This document shows positions 10,408 through 19,501 of a stretch of DNA of 64,000 nucleotides, piece by piece. The DNA lies in assembly GCA_047602185.1 (NCBI GenBank), contig JASGHY010000001.1, positions 2,542,001-2,606,000 on the forward strand, given 5' to 3'. Numbering within the stretch: position 1 is the stretch's first letter; each line of letters opens with the position of its first letter. The notes under the pieces are model-generated. The model was not told where the DNA came from and did not search any database. It saw nothing but the letters and a program-made list of their open reading frames with translations. The position numbers and the translations under genes were made by a program. Source of the stretch: PMP191F sp047602185 (GTDB lineage: Bacteria; Bacteroidota; Bacteroidia; Chitinophagales; Chitinophagaceae).

Positions 10408-10469
10408 GACTTTACAAAAGACTGGCTACTCACTGTTCATTATCCTTAAAGACCGCCTAAAACAACCAC

Positions 10470-11582
10470 ATGACAGTAAAGAAAATAACCGGTAAGATCC
10501 ATTTATGGCTGGGGCTGGTATCAGGCATCATTGTAGTTTTTCTCGGTATTACCGGGTGTATGCTTGCTTTTGAAAATGAAATAAGAAGCCTCACAGAATC
10601 GTACAGAGAGGTAACCCCGCTGCAGCAACCTCTTCTGCCCCCTACCCAGCTGAAACAGCTGGCAGAGCAATCGCTGACCTCTAAAAAAGCATTGGGGATT
10701 GAATATCCCGCTAAGGATAAAGCCGCCCTTGCTTACTATTACGACGATGATAATTTTGAATTGGTTTTCCTCAATCCTTATACCGGTGCTATCCTGAAGC
10801 ACAAGAACATGAATAAAGACTTTTTCAGGATCATTACAGAAGGCCATTACTATCTCTGGCTGCCAGCCCGTATAGGACAGCCCATCGTTGCATCCGCTAC
10901 GCTGATCTTTTTAATCATGATGATCTCCGGTCTCATACTCTGGTGGCCTGTTAATAAAGCAGCGGCAAAACAACGTTTCTCTATCAAGTGGTCAGCCAAA
11001 TGGAGAAGAAAGAACTATGACCTGCACAACGTCCTCGGCTTTTACATGACCTGGATCACCATCTTCATTGCCATTACAGGATTGATCTGGGGCTTTCAGT
11101 GGTTTGCAAAGTCGGTTTACTGGGTTACCTCCGGTGGGCATATAGCAGAAGAACATACTGACCCTGTTTCAGATACTACCAGTCCTGCTCCTGCGGTTAA
11201 TATAGCTGACCTCCTGTGGCAGCAACATATAAAGGAGTTGCCTGCCAATGAAGGGGTTTCAGTATGGTTTGCAGGCAGCAATGCTGCACCAATAGAAGTA
11301 ACTGTAAATCACCGACCCGGCACTTATTACAATTCCGATAACTATCATTACGATCAATATACCGGTAAAGAGTTACCAGCCGCAGGCAGTTATGCAGGTA
11401 AATTTTCAGACGCAAAATTTGCTGACAAGATCGTTCGCATGAACTACGATATCCATGTAGGAGCAGTATTAGGATTACCTGGCAAAATACTGGCTTTCTG
11501 TGGTAGTCTTATAGCAGCCAGTCTGCCCATCACCGGCTTTTTGATCTGGTGGGGAAGGAAGAAGAAACGGTTGCGGGTTTAA
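10470..11582 (+). CDS. PepSY-associated TM helix protein (PiuB-like)
   Basis: 370 residues with four predicted membrane helices and the usual His/Trp-rich helix starts. These are GKIHLWLGLVSGIIVVFLG (about 7-30), HYYLWLPARIGQP plus ATLIFLIMMISGLILWWP (about 125-163), YDLHNVLGFYMTWITIFIAITGLIWG (about 183-210) and the final YDIHVGAVLGLPGKILAF...GFLIWWG. Two PepSY-like soluble segments lie between them. Family knowledge: such proteins accompany TonB siderophore receptors and are proposed inner-membrane ferric-siderophore reductases. That role here is inference from the family and from the neighbouring receptor. It ends where repeat IR2 begins. Confidence 0.88.
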   Translation: MTVKKITGKIHLWLGLVSGIIVVFLGITGCMLAFENEIRSLTESYREVTPLQQPLLPPTQLKQLAEQSLTSKKALGIEYPAKDKAALAYYYDDDNFELVFLNPYTGAILKHKNMNKDFFRIITEGHYYLWLPARIGQPIVASATLIFLIMMISGLILWWPVNKAAAKQRFSIKWSAKWRRKNYDLHNVLGFYMTWITIFIAITGLIWGFQWFAKSVYWVTSGGHIAEEHTDPVSDTTSPAPAVNIADLLWQQHIKELPANEGVSVWFAGSNAAPIEVTVNHRPGTYYNSDNYHYDQYTGKELPAAGSYAGKFSDAKFADKIVRMNYDIHVGAVLGLPGKILAFCGSLIAASLPITGFLIWWGRKKKRLRV

Positions 11583-11881
11583 GGTTTTGTGTTTCGGGTT
11601 GAAGAATCGTGAAACTGTTCCGGGTTTCGGGTCTGACGTTTCGGGTTCTTTAACTCAGTCTTTCCTTCGAAATTCAACATTCGATATTTTCACCTTTCGT
11701 ACTTGTCGGCCTTGTTAACTTCTCAACCTATCAACTTGTCAACTGTATTTCCTTGAGCCTTGTTCCTTGAACCTTGTGCCTTAACTTACAACCTATAACT
11801 TAAAACCTACAACCTGTATTCCATTTTCAAATCCTCAAATTTTCAAATCCTTCATTCGCATACCTGCACATTTGCATATCA
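11583..11881. repeat. IR2: modular intergenic repeat (tail-to-head on + strand)
   Basis: Fills the whole gap between two convergent stop codons. It opens with gtttcgggttgaagaatcgt and tgttccgggtttcggg words. It continues with tccttcgaaattcaacattc, the cttgttaacttctcaacc word, caacttgtcaactgtatttc, ccttgaaccttgtgcctt and ttacaacctataactt, and ends in head words (ttttcaaatcctcaaatttt; gcacatttgcatatc) against the stop codon of the permease gene. Confidence 0.8.
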
Positions 11882-14320
11882 TTATTCACTTCTCAACGAC
11901 TTCACCGGGTTGGTAACAGCAGCTTTAATGGCCTGGAAACTTACAGTAACCAGCGCAATCAAGACAGCCAGCAATGCAGCAACGACAAACATCCACCAGC
12001 TGATGGTGATACGGTAAGCAAAATGTTCAAGCCAGCGGTTCATACCATACCAGGCCAGTGGCGATGCAATTACAATCGCTACCATCACCAGTTTAACAAA
12101 ATCCCTGGACAACAAAGCAGTAACGTCTGCTACAGAAGCGCCCAATACTTTACGAACACCGATCTCTTTAATACGCTGTTCAGCAGAAAAAGCAGACAAC
12201 CCAAACAACCCCAGGCAGGCAATCAGGATAGCGATCAATGTAAAATAGCCTACGATGGCAGATGCACGTTGATCCTTCTCATAATTCCGCTGAAAGTCCT
12301 TATCGAGGAAGGAATACATAAAAGGGATAGAAGCATTCAGCTTGTTCCATACCTTTTCTGACTCTTTTATAAAATCGCCATAGTTAGCAGCAGCAACGTT
12401 GGCAATAACATAATTATACCGGTTGCCATGTGCAGTGTTAAAGGCAAAAGGTTTGATAGGATTGTACAGGCTCTCAAAATTAAAGTTCCTCACCACTCCT
12501 ACTATTTCCATAATGTGATGATCGCCTTTAAAATCATAATACACTTTTCGTCCCACAGCAGTTTTAGGATCATAGCCCAGTTCTTTCAACGCGGCCTCAT
12601 TCATTATTACGCTGTTGGAATCTGCTGTAATGTTCTCAGAAAATGCTCTGCCGGCCAGCAACGTAATGCCTAAGGTTTTAAAATAATCATGCTCCACGTT
12701 TGCAAGACGCACGTCTATTACATCATGTACGGTTTTCCCTTCACCATAAAAAAGCATATCCTCAATATTCTCAATACCCGGGTAGGTAGAACCGGCGGTA
12801 ATAGAATGCACTGCAGGGTTCTTCTGCAATTCGTTCTTGAATGCAGTATAGTTCTTAATAGCATCCTCACTTTGCAGCGGGAATATTACTTTTTGCTCTT
12901 TATTGAATCCCAACGACTGGTTATCGAGATAATGCAGCTGTTTGAAAATAACGATAGCACCCAATACCAGGCAAACGGAAACAGTAAACTGGAATACCAC
13001 CAGCCCTTTACGGATCGCTATGGCTGAAAAATGATTGACCAGTTTTCCTTTTAATACTTTTACAGGTTTAAAAGAAGACAAATAAAACGCAGGATAAAGA
13101 CCAGATAAGATACCTGTACAAACAGTAAGTGCAGCAATGCTCCACCACATAGCAGGTTCCTCAAACAGGGTAAGCTGTTTCTGGGTAAGCCCATTAAATA
13201 CAGGCAATAACATTGCTACAATAACAGTAGCCAGCAACAATGCAATACAGCTCATCATTACCGATTCTCCCAGGAACTGGAAGATGAGCGTTTTTCTTTC
13301 AGCCCCCATCACCTTACGTACGCCTACTTCCTTGGCCCTTTTACCAGACCTTGCCGTACTCAGGTTCATAAAATTGATACAGGCAATCAGTAATACAAAC
13401 AAAGCAATACTACCCATGATATACAGGTAAATGATATTGCCATTAGCTGCAATCTCACCATCTACGTCAGAATGGAGATAAATATCCGGTAATGCCTGTA
13501 TAAACAAAGTGCGTGAAATACCCATCGCTTTCAGATCGGGCCCTGCGCGGTGATCAATAAAAGGTTGCAGTTTCGCAGCAAAAGCTTTTGGATCGGTGCC
13601 TTCTTTCAGTTTTACGTAAGTGTAAAAGATATTATTGGTAGCCCAATTGGTTTGTCTTTCTGCCCATGTACCAATATCTCCGTTGCGCATGGAAAGAAAG
13701 AAATGAGCAGGAATATGTGACTTAATACCGGCATCCTTAAAAACACCCTTCACTGTATAATTGAAGCTGCCATAAGGTATCCCTATATTCACCGGCTTAC
13801 CCACCGGGTCTACGTTTCCAAATAACCTGTTGGCAACACTCTCAGAAAGGATCAGGCTGTTAGGTTCGTTCAATGCGGTTTGTTGATCCCCATATTTAAA
13901 GCTATAGGTAAAAACACGGAAGAAATTAGAATCTACATAATAGCCATTGGTTTCATAGAACTGCTTAATCTCGCTGCCGCTTTCATTCTTCAACAGCATT
14001 TTCTCCAGGGTGGGAAATTTCAGCAAACGGGTAGCTTCTTCTACTTCAGGTATATCAGTCTTTAATCCCCAGGCAATAGGTCCGGCGGTAGCAGCCCAGG
14101 GCTTTTCCTGGATAGATCCCAGCTTTTCAGCATGTGAACCTATGCGGTAAATGCGATTAGCGGCAGTATGGTGACTGTCATAACCTGATTCCCCGAAAAT
14201 GTACAACATAATGAGGATACAGGTAGCCAGTCCGGCAGCCAGCCCGGTGATATTGATAATGGCAAAGACCTTATTTCTTGAAAGATTACGTAAAGCGATC
14301 TTGAAATAGTTCCTGAGCAT
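11882..14320 (-). CDS. MacB-like/FtsX-family ABC transporter permease
   Basis: 812 residues in the Bacteroidota double-FtsX layout. An N-terminal membrane anchor (NYFKIALRNLSRNKVFAIINITGLAAGLATCILIMLYI) leads into a periplasmic MacB-PCD domain and a first FtsX block of three helices (about 285-415, containing the coupling motif ARSGKRAKEVGVRKVMGA). A second anchor and periplasmic domain follow, then a second FtsX block (about 680-800, with EQRIKEIGVRKVLGAS). Family knowledge: these permeases work with a separate LolD/MacB-type ATPase in lipoprotein, peptide or drug mechanotransmission. No ATPase gene is adjacent, so it must use one encoded elsewhere or act in a stand-alone cluster. It lies between repeats IR2 and IR3. 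Confidence 0.9.
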   Translation of the reverse strand: MLRNYFKIALRNLSRNKVFAIINITGLAAGLATCILIMLYIFGESGYDSHHTAANRIYRIGSHAEKLGSIQEKPWAATAGPIAWGLKTDIPEVEEATRLLKFPTLEKMLLKNESGSEIKQFYETNGYYVDSNFFRVFTYSFKYGDQQTALNEPNSLILSESVANRLFGNVDPVGKPVNIGIPYGSFNYTVKGVFKDAGIKSHIPAHFFLSMRNGDIGTWAERQTNWATNNIFYTYVKLKEGTDPKAFAAKLQPFIDHRAGPDLKAMGISRTLFIQALPDIYLHSDVDGEIAANGNIIYLYIMGSIALFVLLIACINFMNLSTARSGKRAKEVGVRKVMGAERKTLIFQFLGESVMMSCIALLLATVIVAMLLPVFNGLTQKQLTLFEEPAMWWSIAALTVCTGILSGLYPAFYLSSFKPVKVLKGKLVNHFSAIAIRKGLVVFQFTVSVCLVLGAIVIFKQLHYLDNQSLGFNKEQKVIFPLQSEDAIKNYTAFKNELQKNPAVHSITAGSTYPGIENIEDMLFYGEGKTVHDVIDVRLANVEHDYFKTLGITLLAGRAFSENITADSNSVIMNEAALKELGYDPKTAVGRKVYYDFKGDHHIMEIVGVVRNFNFESLYNPIKPFAFNTAHGNRYNYVIANVAAANYGDFIKESEKVWNKLNASIPFMYSFLDKDFQRNYEKDQRASAIVGYFTLIAILIACLGLFGLSAFSAEQRIKEIGVRKVLGASVADVTALLSRDFVKLVMVAIVIASPLAWYGMNRWLEHFAYRITISWWMFVVAALLAVLIALVTVSFQAIKAAVTNPVKSLRSE

Positions 14321-14454
14321 AAGTTGAGGTTATAGTTTGACAGTATATCGAAAAACCATCTTTACAGCACCAAGATAATACCGCTTTTTATCACATTGAA
14401 GATCATTCGTTTATTAATTGATCCACTTTTATAATTGTCCGGTTATGATACAAG

Positions 14455-14777
14455 CACTGTTCTGTTGCGAAGCATTTCACGCAAAGCGGCAAAGCCAGTT
14501 TCGGGATTTCACGCAAAGACGGCAAAGAAAACGCAAAGACGCTAAGCTGTTTATACACGGCAAACTGCCAACTGCCAACTTGTATTCCTCGCGGCTCGTA
14601 GCTCAAAGCTCGCGGCTGTTTTTCCTTCGAAATTCGATATTCAATATTCGACATTCGATATTTTCACCTTCCGTACTTCCTTGTTAACTTATCAACCTTT
14701 CAACTTGTCAACTGTATTTTCTTGAGCCTTGTTCCTTGAACCTTGTGCCTTCACCTACAACCTGCATTTGCACATTC
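14455..14777. repeat. IR3: modular intergenic repeat (tail-to-head on + strand)
   Basis: Starts with gene-like words cgcaaagcggcaaagcc and cacgcaaagacggcaaag. It then carries gcaaactgccaactgcc, gctcgtagctcaaagctcgc, tccttcgaaattcgatattc, ttccgtacttccttgttaac, caacctttcaacttgtcaac, ccttgaaccttgtgcctt and a cacctacaacctgcatttgc head. The head touches the stop codon (14778) of the hydrolase gene. Bases 14321-14454 hold the upstream region of the permease gene, where I see no clear promoter. Confidence 0.8.
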
Positions 14778-16220
14778 CTACTCTACCACCACATTCTTCG
14801 TAGGAGAAACAATCTTCTTATAGGGGTTGTCCATAAACATCTTCAGGAAATCGGTACCATCAACATATACACCGGGTACATGTCCCTGGTTACGCATTAC
14901 CAGCACCTGCGCATTAGGCATATAATGTTTGATAAGACGACTGTAAAAAACACTGCAGTCCGGATCAATATCACCCGATGCAATAAATGCAGGGATGGTA
15001 GAATACAAAGGTGTTTTGACAACAACAGGCTCAGGTTTTACATTCCACACATCGCGTATAGCGTGATTGACGTTGTTAAATCCATATCCTTTAAACCAGG
15101 GTAAAACCTTTTCCTGTTGCAGAATACGGGCTTTATCAGCAAAAGCGATCTGTTCAGTACAGTATACAGAGTAGCGCATTCCGAGTGACAAAAGTTTATC
15201 GCCTGCAAACGCATCATCGAGCACCTCCCTTACATATTGCTCATGACGGCCATTAATGATCTCACTGATCACAAAAGGAACATTTTTAACCTGCGCTCTT
15301 GTCATACGTCCCCTGATGGCATCTATTAGTTCATTCTTATCGTACCTGATGGTCAGGGAATCCTTGCTGCCTTGTTCGGCATAGCGGATGGTAAAGGTTT
15401 TATTGGTGATATTGGTAAAATAGCTATTGAATCTTTCACGCAGATTTCCGTACAGTCCTTTATTGGTTGAATCTTTATCGCAATTGGCAAACACCTGTCC
15501 AAGCGCTTCATTAAAATTCAGCAAAGCATCTTCCTCATAATTAATGTAAGCCGGTGAGGGAGAACAGAGCACCAATGCTTTTAACCCTTCGGGGTGATTT
15601 CTTGCAACAGTCAGCATCAATCCCCCGCTGTACGACATACCAAACAGTGTAAGTGAATCAATCTTCAGCAAACGACGCAGATCATGAATATCTTCAGCAC
15701 TCTCTAATGTATTGTATGCAGAAAGATCAATACGCTCGGCCAGCAGCCTTTTCCTGCATTGCTTTACAGCTTCCAATTCCAGGCTGTCTTTTGAAAGATC
15801 TTCTTTATATGCTTTCCTGGTTGCCAATTTTACTTCGTCGCAATCAAGACAGGGTTTTGACTTTTTTGTACCGCGCTGATCAAAGATCAGGAAGCCACCA
15901 AACTGGAAGAAAGGGAATGAGGCGCCAATACTGTCAAAATTGGCAATAGTGCTATAGCCAGGACCGCCGGTGGTCATCATCGTAACATTTTTATTGGCTT
16001 CATTTCCGGGTTTGGTGAGATAAACGAAAGGTACTTTAATAGTTCTACCAGCAGGTTTTTGCCTGTTTTCCGGTACTACCAGGTAGCCACATTGAGATTT
16101 TAAAGCAGGATCTACTTTAATCATACAAGGGCAGGGTTCGATAGCTGGGGCAATTTTTGAGGGCTGGGAATAACTGAACAGGCTTAGCAATAGGGGCAAA
16201 CTGGACAAAAGCTTTTTCAT
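14778..16220 (-). CDS. Secreted alpha/beta hydrolase (tripeptidyl-aminopeptidase-like)
   Basis: 480 residues with a signal peptide (MKKLLSSLPLLLSLFSYSQ). The order matches the prolyl/tripeptidyl aminopeptidase branch of alpha/beta hydrolases. A Cys-containing N-terminal strand region (PCPCMIKV...CGYLVVPENR) precedes an oxyanion-type loop (TTGGPGYS) and FLIFDQRGTKKSKP. The nucleophile elbow FGMSYSGG (Ser196) has Ser at the last position of the usual GxSxG. The acid (GDIDPDCSV) and histidine (RNQGHVPG) lie near the C-terminus. It probably hydrolyses peptides or esters in the periplasm. The first 70 nt upstream are AT-rich without a recognisable promoter. Confidence 0.82.
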   Translation of the reverse strand: MKKLLSSLPLLLSLFSYSQPSKIAPAIEPCPCMIKVDPALKSQCGYLVVPENRQKPAGRTIKVPFVYLTKPGNEANKNVTMMTTGGPGYSTIANFDSIGASFPFFQFGGFLIFDQRGTKKSKPCLDCDEVKLATRKAYKEDLSKDSLELEAVKQCRKRLLAERIDLSAYNTLESAEDIHDLRRLLKIDSLTLFGMSYSGGLMLTVARNHPEGLKALVLCSPSPAYINYEEDALLNFNEALGQVFANCDKDSTNKGLYGNLRERFNSYFTNITNKTFTIRYAEQGSKDSLTIRYDKNELIDAIRGRMTRAQVKNVPFVISEIINGRHEQYVREVLDDAFAGDKLLSLGMRYSVYCTEQIAFADKARILQQEKVLPWFKGYGFNNVNHAIRDVWNVKPEPVVVKTPLYSTIPAFIASGDIDPDCSVFYSRLIKHYMPNAQVLVMRNQGHVPGVYVDGTDFLKMFMDNPYKKIVSPTKNVVVE

Positions 16221-16390
16221 ATAGTTTTTTTTGAATACATAGCCAATCCTTCTTTTTCTGTACGCATCTGCTGATATGACGCAATACTTACGGGTTGGGT
16301 TACAGGCAAAAAGACAATAAGACTGATTTTTTTAAACCAGTCCAAAAGAGTATAACTATAACTTTCGGAAAACGGAACGGGATCATTTCA

Positions 16391-16807
16391 TCAGGCAGTT
16401 GCTTTTACTGCTGCGATCCATTTTTTGACAATACCGGTGAGAGCTTTTTCTTTCTCCTTCAGATCTGCCATGTTCAGAAAGGTAGCAACAGCACGATCGT
16501 TGGCAGCCCATTTTAACAACCCGGAGTCGTCAGCGATCAGTTTATCTTTGGGCTGGGTTTTTACTTTAGCACCCCGGTGAAATACGAGTTGTATATTTTT
16601 AGGCGGGAACAACTTCATAGTCGCAAAATCATCACCATCGATACAGAAGCTGGGCGCATTCCATTTTATCTGTTCTGTGAGCTTGTTATTGCTATTTAAG
16701 ATGATCTCACGGAGAGCCCTGATCTCTTTCAGCAAAGGATGTTCGAGTTGATCGAGAAAGGCAATTACCTGCTCTTTCCCGTCAGGATTAGGTTTGGTCG
16801 GTTTCAT
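16391..16807 (-). CDS. DUF1801 domain-containing protein
   Basis: 138 residues. The segment HPLLKEIRALREIILNSNNKLTEQIKWNAPSFCIDGDDFATMKLFP and the following VFHRGAK strand match the DUF1801/YdhG-like fold (frataxin-like, about 15-125). Family function is not settled, though some members are linked to iron or stress. It is cytoplasmic, with no signal peptide. It is encoded 37 nt downstream of the next minus-strand gene (16845-17147), with a 14-bp inverted repeat between the two. Confidence 0.8.
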   Translation of the reverse strand: MKPTKPNPDGKEQVIAFLDQLEHPLLKEIRALREIILNSNNKLTEQIKWNAPSFCIDGDDFATMKLFPPKNIQLVFHRGAKVKTQPKDKLIADDSGLLKWAANDRAVATFLNMADLKEKEKALTGIVKKWIAAVKATA

Positions 16808-16832
16808 TTCTCATTTTTTAACAGGCAATCAT

Positions 16833-16863
16833 AAAGGAATTACTTTATGAAAGTAATTCCTTT
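16833..16863 (-). terminator. Hairpin overlapping a stop codon
   Basis: AAAGGAATTACTTT and its perfect complement AAAGTAATTCCTTT (14 bp) are separated by only 3 nt. The hairpin contains the last codons and the TAA stop of the gene ending at 16845. There is no long T-run, so it may act as an attenuator or 3' stabiliser rather than a strict terminator before the DUF1801 gene. Confidence 0.65.
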
Positions 16864-17147
16864 GCTTTATTGGTGATCAGATCAGCGATCTGTCCTTTGA
16901 AGAAAGAAACCATAAAGGGAAGATCGGAGTTGATCTCAACATTATTATCGTTTACGGTGATATCACCTGCCAGGTCGAACCCCATGGCCTTAAAACTAAA
17001 CTGTCCATTACCACCATCCCATTGCTCATTCACTTCTGAAATTTTATCCTTTTGTTCTTCTTTCAGGTTATTAAGCAAACCTTTAATGCGGGTCAGCGCT
17101 TCTTCCTGTGGTAACTGGTGCGGTATATTCAATGATAATTTTGCCAT
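16845..17147 (-). CDS. Polyhydroxyalkanoic acid system-like small protein
   Basis: 100 residues starting MAKLSLNIPHQL. The start at 17147 is chosen because aaaggag lies 7 nt upstream. A longer in-frame start at 17321 would add 58 residues translated from repeat IR4. The pattern of an N-terminal strand, one helix (EEALTRIKGLLNNLKEEQ), then W(D)GG...FSFKAMGFDLAGDITV and a final helix matches the small polyhydroxyalkanoic-acid-system protein family, which I recognise from memory. No PHA synthase is nearby, so the role is uncertain. Confidence 0.7.
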   Translation of the reverse strand: MAKLSLNIPHQLPQEEALTRIKGLLNNLKEEQKDKISEVNEQWDGGNGQFSFKAMGFDLAGDITVNDNNVEINSDLPFMVSFFKGQIADLITNKAKELLS

Positions 17148-17214
17148 ACAATGCTCCTTTTCTTTAATAGAATCTGCTGCAAAGATGCCGTTATTCCCGA
17201 AGATTAGCAAGAAA

Positions 17215-17570
17215 TGAGAAATCGGCAATCGTGAATCGGCAGACGGCAATCGGCAAAACGTGAAATGCTGATGGCTAAATTGTTTGATGGCTCTATGGTT
17301 ATCATCAGCCATATCAATCAAGCCATATAACCATCAGACCATTCTTCTGTAACTGCAAATTGCCAACTGCCAACTTGCTTCCTGTCTTTCCTTCGAAATT
17401 CGACATTCAAAATTTGACATTCGATATTTTCACCTTCCGTACTTCCCTGTTAACTTATCAACCTTTCAACTTGTCAACTGTATTTCCTTGAGCCTTGTTC
17501 CTTGAACCTTGTGCCTTAACTTAAAACCTAAAACCTTCATTTCCCATCTGCACATTAACAAATCAGCACA
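17215..17570. repeat. IR4: modular intergenic repeat (tail-to-head on + strand)
   Basis: The tail has atcggcaatcgtgaatcggc words, then a segment about a gatggctctatggttatcat word shared with IR14 and IR12. Next come gcaaattgccaactgcc, tccttcgaaattcgacattc, ttgttaac type, caacctttcaacttgtcaac, ccttgaaccttgtgcctt and aaaacctaaaacc. The head gcacattaacaaatcagc abuts the esterase stop codon. Bases 17148-17214 are the upstream region of the small PHA-like gene. Confidence 0.8.
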
Positions 17571-19037
17571 TTATCTCACCCTTTCATCAATCTCCTTCTG
17601 TACTCTCTGTGTAAACGCAGTACTCCAGATGCTCCAGTGGTTGGCGCCGGGAATTAGTTCAGCGGTGAGGACAGCATTTGCTTTTTCGGCTTTGGTTTTA
17701 AATAATAATACGGCACCGTTGAGGAAGAAATTATCGTCTGCTCCTGCAAACACATGCACTTTGCCAGACAGGTCTTTTTCCAGTCGTTTATAATTATTCA
17801 GCACGAATAACCCCATATCATAAGGCTGCCATGTTTTGGCAATGCGTGGATCAATGGCACCGGTCTTCCTGTCAAACAACATTAGTGGCCTTCCGTTCTT
17901 ATCCGGCAATCCAAATTCAGCTTCAAATGCCTGTAACTGTCCGCCATCGCCGAGGAAATATTCAAATTCACCAAACTCTTTTATGGTAGCACTAGGTTGC
18001 CCGTTTACAATAAAGAAAGGACGTACATTTCCTTTGGAATCGTAATACATGTTAACATTCTTCTCATAAATATTTACGCTGGTAAAATTGCTAAAATCAA
18101 CGGGGTCAGGAGATACAGACCAGCAGCCGTTGAATGCTTTTGGATAATTTAACTGAAGCCACAAAGTACCATAACCACCAGAGCTTTGCCCTACCAGGAA
18201 ATGCGTGGCAGGGTCAGGATTGATACGGTATTGCGTAGCCAGATAAGGGATAAATTCTTCTACCAAAGATTTACCCCAGGGGCCATTTACACGTGAGTCT
18301 ACAAATGAATGCAATCCCCATCTCGTTTGTGTTTCAGGATTGAGATATACATAGATCTTTTCTTTACCCATGCCAAACCCATAGCGTTGTGCAGGGCCAC
18401 GACCCGTAGCATCAGTATGCGTACCACCCCAGCCGGGAATAATAAATACTACAGGATAGGTTATGCCGGTATTCTGTTTATAGCCTGCCGGCAATACAAT
18501 GCCTGCTTTTATAAAAATATCCTGCCTGTGAAAAGCTGATAACAATTTGCTTTTCATCACTACTTCTTTTATAGAATCGCTTTCCCTGAAAACATTTTTC
18601 GGGATCTGTCTCCGGAGATAAAGATGAACTTCCCCATTATCACCGGGTATTACTTTAGCCACTACATCACGTGAATACCAGTTACCCGTGGTTGTGGTAT
18701 TGTTCCTTTCCACGGTATCGATATCCAGTATAGCTGCAAACTTGTAAAACCCGGGGGTAAGGTTGCTTAATTTAACCGGGTAAGCCGGTGCTGTGGAATC
18801 AAGGGTTCTTATTTCGCCTCCTTTCCAGTTCTTAACATCCAGGTAAAACGTTGGCGAAGGATGAAAAGGATCAGGGTCCTGCACCCCCATGGTAGTATCT
18901 GTTACTGAAAAGATATACAGTCTTCCGGTCAATGGCTGATGAGCAGATGTATCCAGGTGCACATTTATTTTCAATGACTGCGCCCAGGTAAGCTGGCTCA
19001 TCAACAATAAAAGAGAAGCAATAAAACTCCGAAACAT
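17571..19037 (-). CDS. Secreted esterase (enterochelin-esterase/EstD-like alpha/beta hydrolase)
   Basis: 488 residues from ATG 19037, chosen because MFRSFIASLLLLMSQLTWAQ is then an exact signal peptide; an upstream in-frame Met at 19085 would bury it. The N-terminal ~170 residues form a beta-sandwich-like domain. The catalytic domain follows (YPVVFIIPGWGGTHTDATGRG), with the nucleophile elbow VGQSSGGYG (Ser285) and a late histidine (GANHWSIWS). The layout resembles secreted esterases of the Fes/esterase D group. The substrate is unknown. It is flanked by repeat IR4 downstream. Confidence 0.82.
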   Translation of the reverse strand: MFRSFIASLLLLMSQLTWAQSLKINVHLDTSAHQPLTGRLYIFSVTDTTMGVQDPDPFHPSPTFYLDVKNWKGGEIRTLDSTAPAYPVKLSNLTPGFYKFAAILDIDTVERNNTTTTGNWYSRDVVAKVIPGDNGEVHLYLRRQIPKNVFRESDSIKEVVMKSKLLSAFHRQDIFIKAGIVLPAGYKQNTGITYPVVFIIPGWGGTHTDATGRGPAQRYGFGMGKEKIYVYLNPETQTRWGLHSFVDSRVNGPWGKSLVEEFIPYLATQYRINPDPATHFLVGQSSGGYGTLWLQLNYPKAFNGCWSVSPDPVDFSNFTSVNIYEKNVNMYYDSKGNVRPFFIVNGQPSATIKEFGEFEYFLGDGGQLQAFEAEFGLPDKNGRPLMLFDRKTGAIDPRIAKTWQPYDMGLFVLNNYKRLEKDLSGKVHVFAGADDNFFLNGAVLLFKTKAEKANAVLTAELIPGANHWSIWSTAFTQRVQKEIDERVR

Positions 19038-19501
19038 AAGAAAGGTTTGATGAATGAATAGAATAGTTTTTAATAATACGCTCAAACGTTACCGGTGTTA
19101 CAATTGCATGATCACATATTCATGTAGGTCAATAGTCTATATAACTTACAAAAAATACCGGTAAATGCCACAGCTATCAATAACCACATGTTTTATAAGC
19201 TGTTAAGGAATCCACCTCCGCGATCGGGATGTCATTTCCACTATTATGCTCATATAACAGATTGCATCGAATAAGCTGTCAAAATTATCGAGACGACTGT
19301 TGAGATAAAAGGGTGTTCGACATACGACACGCTATCAGCGACAAACAGCATAAAAAGAACACCTCAACCGCGACATTCTTTATTGTAAGCCTCTCAACAC
19401 CAGAATGCAGCAGCATGTAATGGGAATAATTGTTTTGTGTCTCCATCGCTTGAATAGCTGCACAGTTTCGCTGAGTATTGTATTCCGATAAAACAATTAT
19501 T
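19038..19501. other. Divergent intergenic region, 464 nt
   Basis: Upstream region of both the esterase (minus) and a lipoprotein gene (plus). No gene or repeat module was recognised. It contains a CGACATACGACA direct repeat near 19316-19330 and another GCGACA nearby. These resemble the TGTCG/CGACA words in front of the LytS-like kinase at 23191-23220, but this is only a visual similarity. Confidence 0.4.

Noticed and set aside
17147..17321. Longer N-terminus of the 100-residue small protein
   Set aside because: The extra 58 residues are encoded by repeat IR4, while a good ribosome-binding site lies 7 nt before the internal ATG at 17147.
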